The notes: generated from the letters alone by a model not told the origin. A stretch of DNA of 64,000 bases from DATFYP01 sp035626235 (GCA_035626235.1 DASPOB010000019.1:1-64000), one strand, 5' to 3'. Positions 41,923 through 49,908 are shown, counted from the first letter of the stretch. Numbers and translations are program-made.

Positions 41923-41938
41923 TATAACATAGGTTATA
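41923..41938. promoter_or_regulatory. suf palindrome, copy before sufC
   Basis: TATAACATAGGTTATA: perfect 6-base arms around ATAG. It lies just upstream of the TATA-like ACTTAAAT (41914-41921), itself about 30 bases before the sufC ATG, and also contains the stop codon of the upstream GAF gene. Confidence 0.7.
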
Positions 41939-42425
41939 CCAAGGCTGGCTTGCAATGAGGGGCCAGCTTTCGGGCCACTGCCTCCAGGAACTCTCTGTCA
42001 AGCGATGAGAAGGCGTCCAACTGGTCGCTGTCGATGTCTATCTCTCCGATTACGCCCCCATCCACGAGTATCGGTACGACTATTTCTGCCCTGGTCGAAG
42101 TGAAGCATTCCAGGTACCGAGAGTCTTTGCCCACGTCAGAGACGATCTCCGTCCTGCCTGCCTTCGCCGCGAAGCCGCACACCCCCTTTCCGATGGGAAT
42201 CCTCGTGTGCTCGGTCGCCGCAGGACCGGCCCAGGCGTCCAGCACCAGGTCTTGGCCCTGGACAAGGTAGATTCCAACCCAAGAGTAGGTGGGAACCGAG
42301 GTGTTGAGGGCTTTCACCGCGGCCTCCAGGGCGGGCTTTCCCTCGGCCGTGGCGATTGCAGAGTCGAGCTGGCCGAGGACCTGCCGCGCATGTTCCCGGG
42401 TCAGCCTGTCCGATGCCGATTTCAA
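41934..42425 (-). CDS. GAF-domain protein, free methionine-R-sulfoxide reductase-like
   Basis: 163 residues, one GAF domain. SWVGIYLVQGQDLVLDAWAG, IGKGVCGFAAKAGRTEIVSDV, ECFTSTRAEIVVPI and IGEIDIDSDQLDAFSSLD follow the fRMsr pattern, including the Cys of GVCG and a second Cys before the EIVVPI strand. A reductase of free oxidised methionine is likely; a simple ligand sensor is the alternative. It lies upstream of sufC on the same strand, with a TATA-like box at 42451-42458, so it may share oxidative-stress control. Confidence 0.75.
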   Translation of the reverse strand: MKSASDRLTREHARQVLGQLDSAIATAEGKPALEAAVKALNTSVPTYSWVGIYLVQGQDLVLDAWAGPAATEHTRIPIGKGVCGFAAKAGRTEIVSDVGKDSRYLECFTSTRAEIVVPILVDGGVIGEIDIDSDQLDAFSSLDREFLEAVARKLAPHCKPALV

Positions 42426-42450
42426 ACGCGTGGTCCGCCCTGCCCTTGCG

Positions 42451-42458
42451 GTATTTAT
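42451..42458 (-). promoter_or_regulatory. TATA-like box for the GAF gene
   Basis: ATAAATAC on the minus strand, about 28 bases before the start at 42425. Confidence 0.5.
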
Positions 42459-42659
42459 CTCCGCCTCTCTTCAGGGGCCGTTGCCTTCAAGACCCGGAGC
42501 GGGCTCCCGTTTTCGGGGCGTCGTACCCCTAGACTCTCGGCGCCGACCCTGTTTAGCATTTTCTAATGGGGGTGAAGGTTCTGGCGGCCCTTCCATAGGC
42601 GGTAGGGCCCTGCGGAAGGGGAGTGAAGCTTTTTTCGCACCGAAAACTCCCTGTGAGTC

Positions 42660-43136
42660 GTGCGCGCGAAGCAGGCAGTGGCCATCGTCGCCAGCATTGC
42701 GATCGTTCTTGCTGCCTACGTGGCCTGGTACAAGGCAACGCAGAGTTTCAACCCTTCACCCGGCACCGTTGCCCTTGACACAGGTGCCTCTTGCTCGCCC
42801 TCGGCTCCTCCCTGCCCTGCCTTCGGCATCGACTCAGCCAATCTGACCCTAAAGACGGCGGAAGACATAACGAGCCAAGAGCTCGCGCTCACCCTCACCG
42901 CGGGGGGCCCATCGGACATAAACAGGCTGAGCGTCTTCTTCTCAGGCGTCCCGATTGGGAACCTTACGAGGACCGTCGTGCCGGGGCAGTCCACGACGGC
43001 GGCGTGGGCGATTCCAACTACGCTCAACGTCACGATAGGAAGAAGCTACTTGATTTACGTGAGTGCGCAGTACCTAAGTCCGGGTGGAGGGGTGGCTGCG
43101 GAATACTGGAACTCCATCCAAGTCGTGGCGGTCTAG
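42660..43136 (+). CDS. Membrane-anchored extracytoplasmic protein, unknown
   Basis: 158 residues from GTG. Residues 5-22 (QAVAIVASIAIVLAAYVA) form a signal anchor; the rest is a Ser/Thr/Pro-rich exposed domain with two cysteines close together (ASCSPSAPPCPA) and beta-strand-like segments. No family recognised. The next gene codes for another small membrane protein on the same strand. Confidence 0.6.
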   Translation: MRAKQAVAIVASIAIVLAAYVAWYKATQSFNPSPGTVALDTGASCSPSAPPCPAFGIDSANLTLKTAEDITSQELALTLTAGGPSDINRLSVFFSGVPIGNLTRTVVPGQSTTAAWAIPTTLNVTIGRSYLIYVSAQYLSPGGGVAAEYWNSIQVVAV

Positions 43137-43195
43137 GAGCGGACGCCGCTATCCTTGACCAAGTCAACCCGAGATTTCTACTCACACGAAGGGTC

Positions 43196-43570
43196 ATGAC
43201 GGAAAAGCTCAGTAAACCCGGTGTGCAACCGCAATCTCGTCAGCAGGCCATGAGAGGGACCACTGCCAAGGTGATGATAACGGATGTCATCCTAATCATC
43301 CTCGCGATTCTCGTTGTAGAAGACCTCCGATGGAGGGTGACATATGCCGCTTCTCCCCACTTGGCATGCATCTCACCGCAGGGCAATCCGATGATTTGCA
43401 GTTTTTCCCCTTCCTACAGCGTTTGGCCTCTGGTCCAATCCTTTACGATGAATGGCAATGGGGAACGCTTGGTCAGTCCTCCTACGCTTAGCTGGATACA
43501 GGTCATCGTTATTGCACTTGTCGTCGTCAACGTTTGGCTGGTGTGGCGGGGCCGCAGCCAAAGGAAGTGA
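43196..43570 (+). CDS. Two-helix membrane protein, unknown
   Basis: 124 residues from ATG 43196. A polar N-terminus of 25 residues is followed by helix 1 (MITDVILIILAILVVEDL), an exposed loop with two cysteines (HLACISPQGNPMICSF), and helix 2 (IQVIVIALVVVNVWLVWRG). The two cysteines would be placed outside the membrane if the N-terminus is inside. No family recognised. Confidence 0.5.
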   Translation: MTEKLSKPGVQPQSRQQAMRGTTAKVMITDVILIILAILVVEDLRWRVTYAASPHLACISPQGNPMICSFSPSYSVWPLVQSFTMNGNGERLVSPPTLSWIQVIVIALVVVNVWLVWRGRSQRK

Positions 43571-43689
43571 CCGGCAGAAGGAGACGCGAGACGGTCCTCG
43601 GGCGTGCCCGGTGATGCATCAGTCAGGAATTCCTGGCCGCCAATGACCGCCAAAGACGCGGCAACACACGGGAACCGTCCGATTCAATT

Positions 43690-43697
43690 CTTATATA
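43690..43697 (+). promoter_or_regulatory. TATA box for the thermosome gene
   Basis: CTTATATA, about 35 bases before the GTG at 43728; one of the strongest TATA matches in the window. Confidence 0.6.
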
Positions 43698-43727
43698 CAA
43701 CCGAACGGGGTATACCGCCGATTTAGC

Positions 43728-45365
43728 GTGTCTGCTGCAGGACAACCAGTCATAATCCTGAAGGAAGGCTCCGGGGAATCTCGCGGAAGAGAGGCCCAGA
43801 GGAACAACATCACGGCTGCGAAGCTCATCGCGGAAGTCGTGAGGTCGTCGCTCGGCCCTAGGGGAATGGACAAGATGCTTGTCGATTCCATGGGAGATGT
43901 CACCATCACCAACGACGGCGCAACGATGCTGAAAGAGATCGACGTCCAGCATCCTGCCGCAAAGATGATGGTCGAAATCAGCAAGTCGACCGACAACGAA
44001 GTCGGGGACGGAACTACATCGGCGGTCGTGGTCGCGGGAGCGCTCCTGGAGAAGGCCGAGGACCTGATAGTCAAGGACGTCCATCCAGTGGTGATCGTGG
44101 ACGGTTACTCACGGGCGGCGGAGAAAGCGCAGAAGATCCTGGAGGAAGCAGCGGAGAGGGTAGACCCTACCGGGAGGCCAGACCTGCTGAAGGTCGCAAA
44201 CACGAGCATGCTCACGAAGCTCGTCAACGAGGACTCGCCGCACCTTGCGAGTGTCGTAGTCGACGCCATCCTGCTGATATCTGAAAAGGGAGAGAAAGGG
44301 TTCAAGGCAGACATAGACAACGTCAAGGTGGAGAAGAAGGCCGGGGGTGCCATCACCGACACGCAGCTGATCAGGGGGATGGTTCTCGATAAGGAGGTCG
44401 TCCACTCAGGCATGCCAAAGAAGATAGAGGAGGCAAAGGTCGCCCTCATCAACTCCCCCCTCGAAATAGAGAAGACCGAATTCTCTGCAGAGATCAGAAT
44501 AAGCGACCCCGAGCAGATGCAGAAATTCATGGAGGAGGAGAGCAATATTCTGAAGTCCATGGTAGAGAAGGTCAAGGACGTGGGGGCGACGGTGCTCGTC
44601 TGCCAGAAGGGCATAGACGACCTCGCGCAGCACTTCCTCGCAAAGGCGGGAGTGCTTTCGGTCAGGAGGGTCAAGGAGAGCGATATGTCGAAGCTCGCCA
44701 AGGCTACAGGGGCCAGGATGGTGACCAACCTGGACGACCTGACTGAAAAGGACCTTGGATATGCCAAACTCGTGGAAGAAAGAAAGCTTGAGGAGGACAA
44801 GTGGGTCTTCATCGAAGGGTGCAAGAACCCGAAGGCCGTGACCATTCTCGTCCGCGGGGGAACCCAGCGCATAGTGGACGAGGCCGAGAGAGCGCTCCAC
44901 GACGCCCTGATGGTGACCAAGGATGTGGTTGAACTCCCGGCGATAGTTGCAGGTGGTGGGGCTCCCGAGGCCGAGGTCTCGGTGCAACTCAGGGCGTGGG
45001 CACAGAAGCTCTCGGGGAGAGAGCAGCTCGCAGCTCTCAAGTTCGCCGACGCCATGGAGTCGATCCCGCTGACTCTCGCAGAGAACGCTGGCATGGACCC
45101 CATAGACACCCAGGTCGACCTAAGGGCAAGGCACGGCAAGGAGGGCAAGTGGTTCGGCGTGGACGCCATGAGCGGCAAGGTGGCAGACATGTACGCCAAG
45201 TCAGTGGTCGAACCTCTGGCCGTCAAGCTTCAGATCCTACGCGCAGCGACGGAGGCCGCGTCCATGATACTGAGAATCGACGACGTCATCGCTGCTTCGA
45301 AGATGAAGGCGCCGCCGATGCCGCCTGGTGGCGGCGGAATGGGCGGGATGCCGCCCATGGGCTAG
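43728..45365 (+). CDS. ths: Thermosome subunit (group II chaperonin)
   Basis: ATP-dependent folding machine. 545 residues: RSSLGPRGMDKMLVDSMGDVTITNDGATML (quoted in two blocks: SSLGPRGMDKML and DVTITNDGATML), GDGTTSAVVVAGALL as nucleotide-binding motif, and the C-terminal LRIDDVIAA followed by a Gly/Met/Pro-rich tail (PPGGGGMGGMPPMG). GTG start. Ring hetero-oligomers are common, so other subunit genes may lie elsewhere. Confidence 0.97.
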   Translation: MSAAGQPVIILKEGSGESRGREAQRNNITAAKLIAEVVRSSLGPRGMDKMLVDSMGDVTITNDGATMLKEIDVQHPAAKMMVEISKSTDNEVGDGTTSAVVVAGALLEKAEDLIVKDVHPVVIVDGYSRAAEKAQKILEEAAERVDPTGRPDLLKVANTSMLTKLVNEDSPHLASVVVDAILLISEKGEKGFKADIDNVKVEKKAGGAITDTQLIRGMVLDKEVVHSGMPKKIEEAKVALINSPLEIEKTEFSAEIRISDPEQMQKFMEEESNILKSMVEKVKDVGATVLVCQKGIDDLAQHFLAKAGVLSVRRVKESDMSKLAKATGARMVTNLDDLTEKDLGYAKLVEERKLEEDKWVFIEGCKNPKAVTILVRGGTQRIVDEAERALHDALMVTKDVVELPAIVAGGGAPEAEVSVQLRAWAQKLSGREQLAALKFADAMESIPLTLAENAGMDPIDTQVDLRARHGKEGKWFGVDAMSGKVADMYAKSVVEPLAVKLQILRAATEAASMILRIDDVIAASKMKAPPMPPGGGGMGGMPPMG

Positions 45366-45372
45366 GGAAGTT

Positions 45373-46317
45373 TCAGGTCCCCAACTCGACAGAAGCGTAG
45401 GTACCCCTCTTGACGGCCGCATCGTAGAGCACGCTGGCGAGGGCAACGTCTTCGATTGCAACGCCGCCGGACTTGAAGAGGGTCGGGCGCACGGCCTTCA
45501 CCTTCCCGACGACGATGCTCTTGAGCTCGACCGCCCTCCCCCAATCGAAGACCCCTTCCTTCGCCGCCATGATCAGGTCGCCGGACTCGACCTTCGCCTG
45601 ATTGAGGTCGTCGACCGCGACGGTCCGGAAAATGGCGACCGCGTCCGGACTGGCCTCGGCTCTGTCAGCCACGTTGGCGCCACAGAGGTTAAGGTGACTG
45701 AGAGCCCTTACGGAACTAGGCGTCAAGAAAGGCTCTCTTGACGAAGTGATCGCCGAGCCTGCGTCGGAGCCATTTCCGGCATCATCAGGCGACTCCGCCA
45801 CCGAGGTCGCAATTCCCAGACCCCTGAGCCGGTCGGCGAGGGCCTTGGCGTGGGCCCTCTGAGGGCTCCACACCCTCACTTCAGACAATCCAATGGCTTC
45901 CTCCATCGCCGTGACCTGAGTGAGGGCTTGCTTGCCAGACCCATAGACAGCCAGCTTCACTTCCCCTGTTCCCAGCATGTGCTTCGTCGCCACGGCTGAA
46001 GCTGCGCCTGTCCGGTACCTCCCGAGAAGGTCGGCCCCCATCACCGCCAGCGGCGTGGCATCGGCTAGGTCGAAAAGGACGAAAACGAACCGAATCCCTC
46101 TCTTCGTGCTCAGGTAGCACTTCATCCCTGCTCTTCCCAGGTAGGGGAGGGACGCGTGCATCACGTTCAGCACAGAGCCCTGCACGGTTGACCTCGTCCT
46201 GGGAGAATTGACGGCCGCTCCTTCTCCCTGCTTCCTAAAGCACTCTTCAACGCAGCGAATGACCTCTTTCATGTCAAGCAGCGCCGAGACGTCTTTCTCA
46301 GACAGGATCAGGGTCAA
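45373..46317 (-). CDS. Ornithine cyclodeaminase/mu-crystallin family protein
   Basis: 314 residues, NAD(P)-binding. LNVMHASLPYLGRAGMKCYL, PLAVMGADLLGRYRTGAASAVATK and KLAVYGSGKQALTQVTAMEE (Rossmann GxGxQA-like motif) match the OCD/alanine dehydrogenase family, which includes ornithine cyclodeaminase, archaeal alanine dehydrogenase and other imine reductases. The exact substrate cannot be called. It converges on the thermosome gene with seven bases between. Confidence 0.82.
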   Translation of the reverse strand: MTLILSEKDVSALLDMKEVIRCVEECFRKQGEGAAVNSPRTRSTVQGSVLNVMHASLPYLGRAGMKCYLSTKRGIRFVFVLFDLADATPLAVMGADLLGRYRTGAASAVATKHMLGTGEVKLAVYGSGKQALTQVTAMEEAIGLSEVRVWSPQRAHAKALADRLRGLGIATSVAESPDDAGNGSDAGSAITSSREPFLTPSSVRALSHLNLCGANVADRAEASPDAVAIFRTVAVDDLNQAKVESGDLIMAAKEGVFDWGRAVELKSIVVGKVKAVRPTLFKSGGVAIEDVALASVLYDAAVKRGTYASVELGT

Positions 46318-46323
46318 GAGGGC

Positions 46324-46566
46324 CTATGACTCTTCCTTCCTTTCCTCGGTCTCGGGCTTCCCCCACCTGCCTACCTTGGGGAGAGTCTTACTCCTGAAGA
46401 GAGACATCGCCTGCTGGTACCGCTGGAGTTCGACCTCGATGAACTTGATGTCAGAGGCCAGGGCGGCGAGCTCCTTCTCCTTGCCCTTCTTGCCCGCGAG
46501 CTCCGCGGCCTTCGCCTTCCTGTCAGACACCATGGTAGCTAGGAGCTGTTCATATTCGGTGGTCAT
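46324..46566 (-). CDS. Small coiled-coil protein, unknown
   Basis: 80 residues from ATG 46566 (MTTEYEQLLATMVSDRKAKA). It is dominated by charged helices (GKKGKEKELAALASDIKFIE, ELQRYQQAMSLF) and ends in a basic then acidic tail. The divergent promoter at 46598-46605 favours this start over one at 46632. Prefoldin-like coiled coils look similar, but I see no firm family signature. Confidence 0.55.
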   Translation of the reverse strand: MTTEYEQLLATMVSDRKAKAAELAGKKGKEKELAALASDIKFIEVELQRYQQAMSLFRSKTLPKVGRWGKPETEERKEES

Positions 46567-46597
46567 CAGGAGGTTCGAAACGGCGATCTTGTCTAAA

Positions 46598-46605
46598 CTA
46601 TAAAG
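46598..46605. promoter_or_regulatory. Possible bidirectional TATA element
   Basis: CTATAAAG reads as a TATA box on both strands (CTTTATAG in reverse). It is 30 bases before ATG 46631 on the plus strand and 35 before ATG 46566 on the minus strand. Confidence 0.45.
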
Positions 46606-46630
46606 GCGTTGTCGGTTGGCTGGTGCCACC

Positions 46631-46903
46631 ATGCGTTCTCAGCTGCTGGTCTCCGGCATCCTCGTGATGCTGATGGGCCTCGCGTTCTACATCCTTCAGA
46701 TTCCGATCGCCTACTCCTGGAGCGTGGTCTTCATCGCCGGGGGCGCGATCATGGCTGGGGGGAGCCTCTTCGTCGGGGAGAAGGAGGGGCCCATTGAAGC
46801 GCCGGACGGGTACAGGTTCTGCAGGTTCTGCTCAGCGACCGTGCCCCTGCAGGCGGCGAGATGCCCGAAGTGCAACGGGTTGCAGCAGGCGGGGGGGACT
46901 TGA
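46631..46903 (+). CDS. Two-helix membrane protein with C-terminal zinc ribbon
   Basis: 90 residues from ATG 46631. Helix 1 LLVSGILVMLMGLAFYILQI, helix 2 WSVVFIAGGAIMAGGSLFVG, then a cytoplasmic zinc ribbon: CRFC and, ten residues on, CPKC. Such membrane-anchored zinc ribbons are common in archaea, but their role is unknown. Confidence 0.65.
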   Translation: MRSQLLVSGILVMLMGLAFYILQIPIAYSWSVVFIAGGAIMAGGSLFVGEKEGPIEAPDGYRFCRFCSATVPLQAARCPKCNGLQQAGGT

Positions 46904-46919
46904 CGCGAACTCGACCGCT

Positions 46920-47363
46920 CTGACGCGGAGGAATCAAGGAGGGGCTCCGAAGGAGCGAATACCTTTCCGGGGCCATCCGATGGTATCAGCCCTCCATCCT
47001 ACGACAATCGAGATTACAACGGAAGAAAGCTTGACGGTGCGAGGGGACTGCATCGTGGGGGTCAGGGCGTCGAAGGGGTGCGCGCAAATAGGCGAGGCGG
47101 TCAAGTCGCGGATAAGGAGCCCGTCGTCGACGGTCCTTCTCCGGTTCATCGTGGGCCCCGAAACATTCGAGGTGAGGGCGGAGGGGGACCCCAGGCTGAC
47201 CCTTTCCCACCCCCATGAGATAGTTGTAAGGAAGAGTGAATTTGTGAGTGACAGAACCATAGCAGTCCGAGCAGACGCGGCCGCGAAGGACATCCCCAGG
47301 CGCATGGTAGCGAGGTTGCAGGACCCGGGCACGCTGGGCTACCTCGAAGTGGAGGTCGGGTAG
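46920..47363 (+). CDS. DUF371 family protein (start uncertain)
   Basis: Archaeal family of unknown function. FRGHPMVSALHPTTIEIT, RGDCIVGVRASKGC, PHEIVVRKSEFVSDRTIAVRAD and AAKDIPRRMVARL follow the family pattern. The conserved FRGHP segment lies before the first ATG (46980), and no ATG/GTG/TTG precedes it after the end of the previous gene. CTG 46920, or ATA 46959 with AAGGAG three bases ahead, are the candidates. I give the CTG as outer limit; ATG 46980 would lose the RGHP motif. Confidence 0.72.
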   Translation: MTRRNQGGAPKERIPFRGHPMVSALHPTTIEITTEESLTVRGDCIVGVRASKGCAQIGEAVKSRIRSPSSTVLLRFIVGPETFEVRAEGDPRLTLSHPHEIVVRKSEFVSDRTIAVRADAAAKDIPRRMVARLQDPGTLGYLEVEVG

Positions 47364-47364
47364 C

Positions 47365-48309
47365 CTGGCCAGGTACAGGGCAGTTGCGTTCACGATGCAG
47401 GCGCTGGTGAAGTACCACGGACTGAGGGATTGGCACCTTCGCCTCCCTTTCCACGACAGCATCTCCGTCAACACCTCGTGCATGAAGACGGAAGCCTCGA
47501 TCACAGACGAGGAGAGAGGAGGCGTTTTCACCGATGGCGAGAAGAACCCTTCGGCGAATTCAAGGCTCTCTGCGGTCGTCCGCAGCCTCAGCCCGGCCGC
47601 GTCGGTGACCGACTTCAGAATCGACAGCAAGAATGTCCCCGCCGGGAAGCCGAAGGGCATCGGATACTCGTCATCGGCTGGGGCAGCGCTGACCCTCCTT
47701 GCCCACCGCCTCCTGGTGGGCGGCAGCCCTGACCTAGAGACGCTTTCGAGGACCGCGAGGCTATTTGCCGCCTCGGCCTCCAGGTCTCTGGTTGGGGGGT
47801 ACTCGCGGCTGTACGCCGGGAAGGACGACGAGGATGCCTACGCGAGGAAGTTTGCCGACGAGAAGGACCTCGACCTGCGCATGGTGATAGTGCCGCTCTC
47901 CTCTGACCTGAGGACCGAAGACGCTCACCGGGAGGTGCTCACATCGCCATTCTTCATGGCCAGGGTCGAGTCGGCCCAGAAGCGCTGCGACCAGATGGAG
48001 AGGGCAATCCTCGGGAATGACCTGCAGTCCCTCGGAATCCTGGCGGAGAGAGACACGATGGAGCTTCACAGCCTCACTATGACTGGAGAGAACAGGATGC
48101 TGATCATGACAGAGGACTCCGTCCGAATCATGCGCAAGGTGAGGGAGATGAGGGCGGACGGGGAGGAGGCATGGTTCTCCATGCAGACCGGGCCGTCCGT
48201 CTTCATCAACACCTCTGAGAAGTCGGAAAAGAAGGCGATGAAAGCGATGGCAAGGCTCGGGTACAAGGCGTACATCTCGAGCGTCGGCGGAGAGGCCCGC
48301 CTCGCCTAG
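47365..48309 (+). CDS. Mevalonate-diphosphate-decarboxylase-like GHMP protein, probable CTG start
   Basis: Family of mevalonate (di)phosphate decarboxylases and mevalonate 3-kinases in isoprenoid synthesis. RAVAFTMQALVKYHGLRD corresponds to the NIALIKYWGK segment, LPFHDSISVNTSC to the substrate loop, and GIGYSSSAGAALTLLAH to the GHMP ATP loop. Near residue 280 the usual FDAGPN reads MQTGPS, so the catalytic aspartate seems replaced. The conserved N-terminus needs a start before ATG 47395; CTG 47365 is the only NTG and has GGAGGT eight bases upstream. 314 residues. Decarboxylase, 3-kinase or a new activity are all possible. Confidence 0.78.
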   Translation: MARYRAVAFTMQALVKYHGLRDWHLRLPFHDSISVNTSCMKTEASITDEERGGVFTDGEKNPSANSRLSAVVRSLSPAASVTDFRIDSKNVPAGKPKGIGYSSSAGAALTLLAHRLLVGGSPDLETLSRTARLFAASASRSLVGGYSRLYAGKDDEDAYARKFADEKDLDLRMVIVPLSSDLRTEDAHREVLTSPFFMARVESAQKRCDQMERAILGNDLQSLGILAERDTMELHSLTMTGENRMLIMTEDSVRIMRKVREMRADGEEAWFSMQTGPSVFINTSEKSEKKAMKAMARLGYKAYISSVGGEARLA

Positions 48310-48324
48310 GGGCTGAAGACGTCG

Positions 48325-48546
48325 GTGAGCGCCCCCGGCAAGCCCCTGACCCTAGAGGAGTATCTCGTGGAACTCGAGAGGAAGAAGGACGACAGGCCGG
48401 AACAAGTGCAGGATGGAATAGAAATCTATGTGGGCATGTGGAAGAAGGTGATAGGGAAGGGCGTGGTGGCGCCCTCAGACGACCTTGAGACAGCCCTCAA
48501 GAAGTTGGACGACGCCGGGGGGCTGTACGCTGCTTCTGAAGAGTGA
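48325..48546 (+). CDS. Small helical protein, unknown
   Basis: 73 residues starting with GTG, 15 bases after the GHMP gene. Charged and mostly helical (LEEYLVELERKKDDRPEQVQ; DLETALKKLDDAGGLYAASEE), without cysteines or membrane segment. No family recognised. Close spacing suggests co-transcription with the upstream gene. Confidence 0.6.
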   Translation: MSAPGKPLTLEEYLVELERKKDDRPEQVQDGIEIYVGMWKKVIGKGVVAPSDDLETALKKLDDAGGLYAASEE

Positions 48547-48563
48547 ACCCTTAGACTCAACCG

Positions 48564-49313
48564 TCAGTCTAGGACTTCGCCGCCGTCGATGACGACCGTC
48601 TGGCCGGTTATGAAGCTGGACTCTTCGCTCGCCAAGAAGAGCGCGAGCGCCGCAGCTTCTTTCGGCGTGCCGAACCTCCTCAACGGTATCGCGGCCCTGT
48701 AAGCCGCGGCGTCCTCCTTGTCGAGCCACTCAACCCAGCTAGTGTTGAACGAACCGAAGACCATGCAATTCACTCTCACCCTGGGCGCCAGGTTCTTGGC
48801 CAGCATCTTAGTCATCGCGATGACGGAGCCCTTCGCGGCCGCGTAGACGACGCCGTCTATGTCCCCTGCGATGGCCGGGGTCGAGGCGACGTTGATTACT
48901 GAGCCCCCCCTCTTCATCAGTGGGAGCGCCCCCTGCGTGCACAGGAAGGTCCCGAAAGCGTCCACTCCGAACACCTTCTTCCACATGTCCAGCGTGATCT
49001 CGCGGACCTTCGCGTTCCAGATCCTTCCGTCTGAGAGGCCTGCGTTGTTCACCAGTATGTCAAGTCCCCCCAGCCGCTGCCCAATCGCGGAGAACATCTG
49101 CTCTACGCTGTCGTGGTCAGCGACGTCGGCAGCAAGGGCGAACGCCCTTCCCCTCTTTGCCACAATCGACCGCACGACGGAATCAGCCTCGGCCTTCGAG
49201 CTCCTGTAGTTCACCACCACGGTGGCCCCCTCAGAAGCGAACAGCTTCGCAATCTCCATGCCTATGCCCCTGGAGGAACCTGTGATCAGGGCCCGCTTGC
49301 CTGTCAGCCTCAA
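48564..49313 (-). CDS. Short-chain dehydrogenase/reductase
   Basis: 249 residues, classical SDR. GSSRGIGMEIAKLFASEGAT is the cofactor loop, NNAGLSD follows, and VINVASTPAIAGDIDGVVYA gives the active-site Ser, with YAAAK as the Tyr-Lys pair. FabG-like 3-oxoacyl reductases and sugar or alcohol dehydrogenases share this pattern, so the substrate is open. YRSSKAEAD after strand 2 suggests NADPH preference. Confidence 0.88.
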   Translation of the reverse strand: MRLTGKRALITGSSRGIGMEIAKLFASEGATVVVNYRSSKAEADSVVRSIVAKRGRAFALAADVADHDSVEQMFSAIGQRLGGLDILVNNAGLSDGRIWNAKVREITLDMWKKVFGVDAFGTFLCTQGALPLMKRGGSVINVASTPAIAGDIDGVVYAAAKGSVIAMTKMLAKNLAPRVRVNCMVFGSFNTSWVEWLDKEDAAAYRAAIPLRRFGTPKEAAALALFLASEESSFITGQTVVIDGGEVLD

Positions 49314-49357
49314 GGATGGCCTGTGGCCGCCCCGCCCGTCTTAAGGTTTGAAGCGGC

Positions 49358-49888
49358 CTACGGCCTCGGGGCTCTTTCCTTCGCCGTCGGCCCGACAGAG
49401 TGCTTCCTGAGGAACTCGATGTTGAATAGTGAAGCACGCGCGGAGTTGCTGACGATCTCGTCTCCGTCGCTGAGCGCCTTCGCCAGGGCCTGTTCCGAGT
49501 CGGGACTCCCGATGGAGCCCAGCGCAGCCGCCGACTCGTGTCTTACGACTGGGTCGGGGTCGGAAAGCATCGCCTTCTCGAGTGCGACGTTTGCGGAGGT
49601 GAGCCCAATCTGGCCCATCGAAAAGGCGGCCTCGTGCTTGACCAGAGGGTCGGGGTCGTGAAGCAAGACGTCAGACAGCACGGGAATGCTCTTCTCACCC
49701 CCCACTTCCGCCAAGATGCAGACCGCGTGTACCCTTAGGACCAAGCTGGGCTCGGTCCTCAGGACCTTCAAGAAGAAGGACTCATCCTTCTGGCTGAAGG
49801 CGGTTTCCATCTGGTCCATGACATCCATGCAGTGGGCTTTGTCGTCGATGACCGTACTGGTGTACATCTGCCGCGCCCCCGACCCCAT
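49358..49888 (-). CDS. HEAT-repeat protein resembling one lobe of deoxyhypusine hydroxylase
   Basis: 176 residues, four or five HEAT/PBS-lyase repeats. Two successive repeats carry His-Glu pairs: LVKHEAAFSMGQIG (H85-E86) and VVRHESAAALGSIG (H117-E118), 32 residues apart. Eukaryotic deoxyhypusine hydroxylase has such pairs about 33 residues apart in each of two lobes, where they hold a di-iron site; its C-lobe also ends with a similar Val-Glu-Ala then Trp/Glu-Leu-x-x-His stretch (here SLFNIEFLRKH). This protein has one lobe and would need to dimerise. Other HE-containing HEAT proteins (phycobilin-lyase-like) remain possible. The start may be ATG 49888 or the ATG seven codons on. Confidence 0.7.
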   Translation of the reverse strand: MGSGARQMYTSTVIDDKAHCMDVMDQMETAFSQKDESFFLKVLRTEPSLVLRVHAVCILAEVGGEKSIPVLSDVLLHDPDPLVKHEAAFSMGQIGLTSANVALEKAMLSDPDPVVRHESAAALGSIGSPDSEQALAKALSDGDEIVSNSARASLFNIEFLRKHSVGPTAKERAPRP

Positions 49889-49908
49889 CGCGTATAAAGC
49901 GTGTGAGG

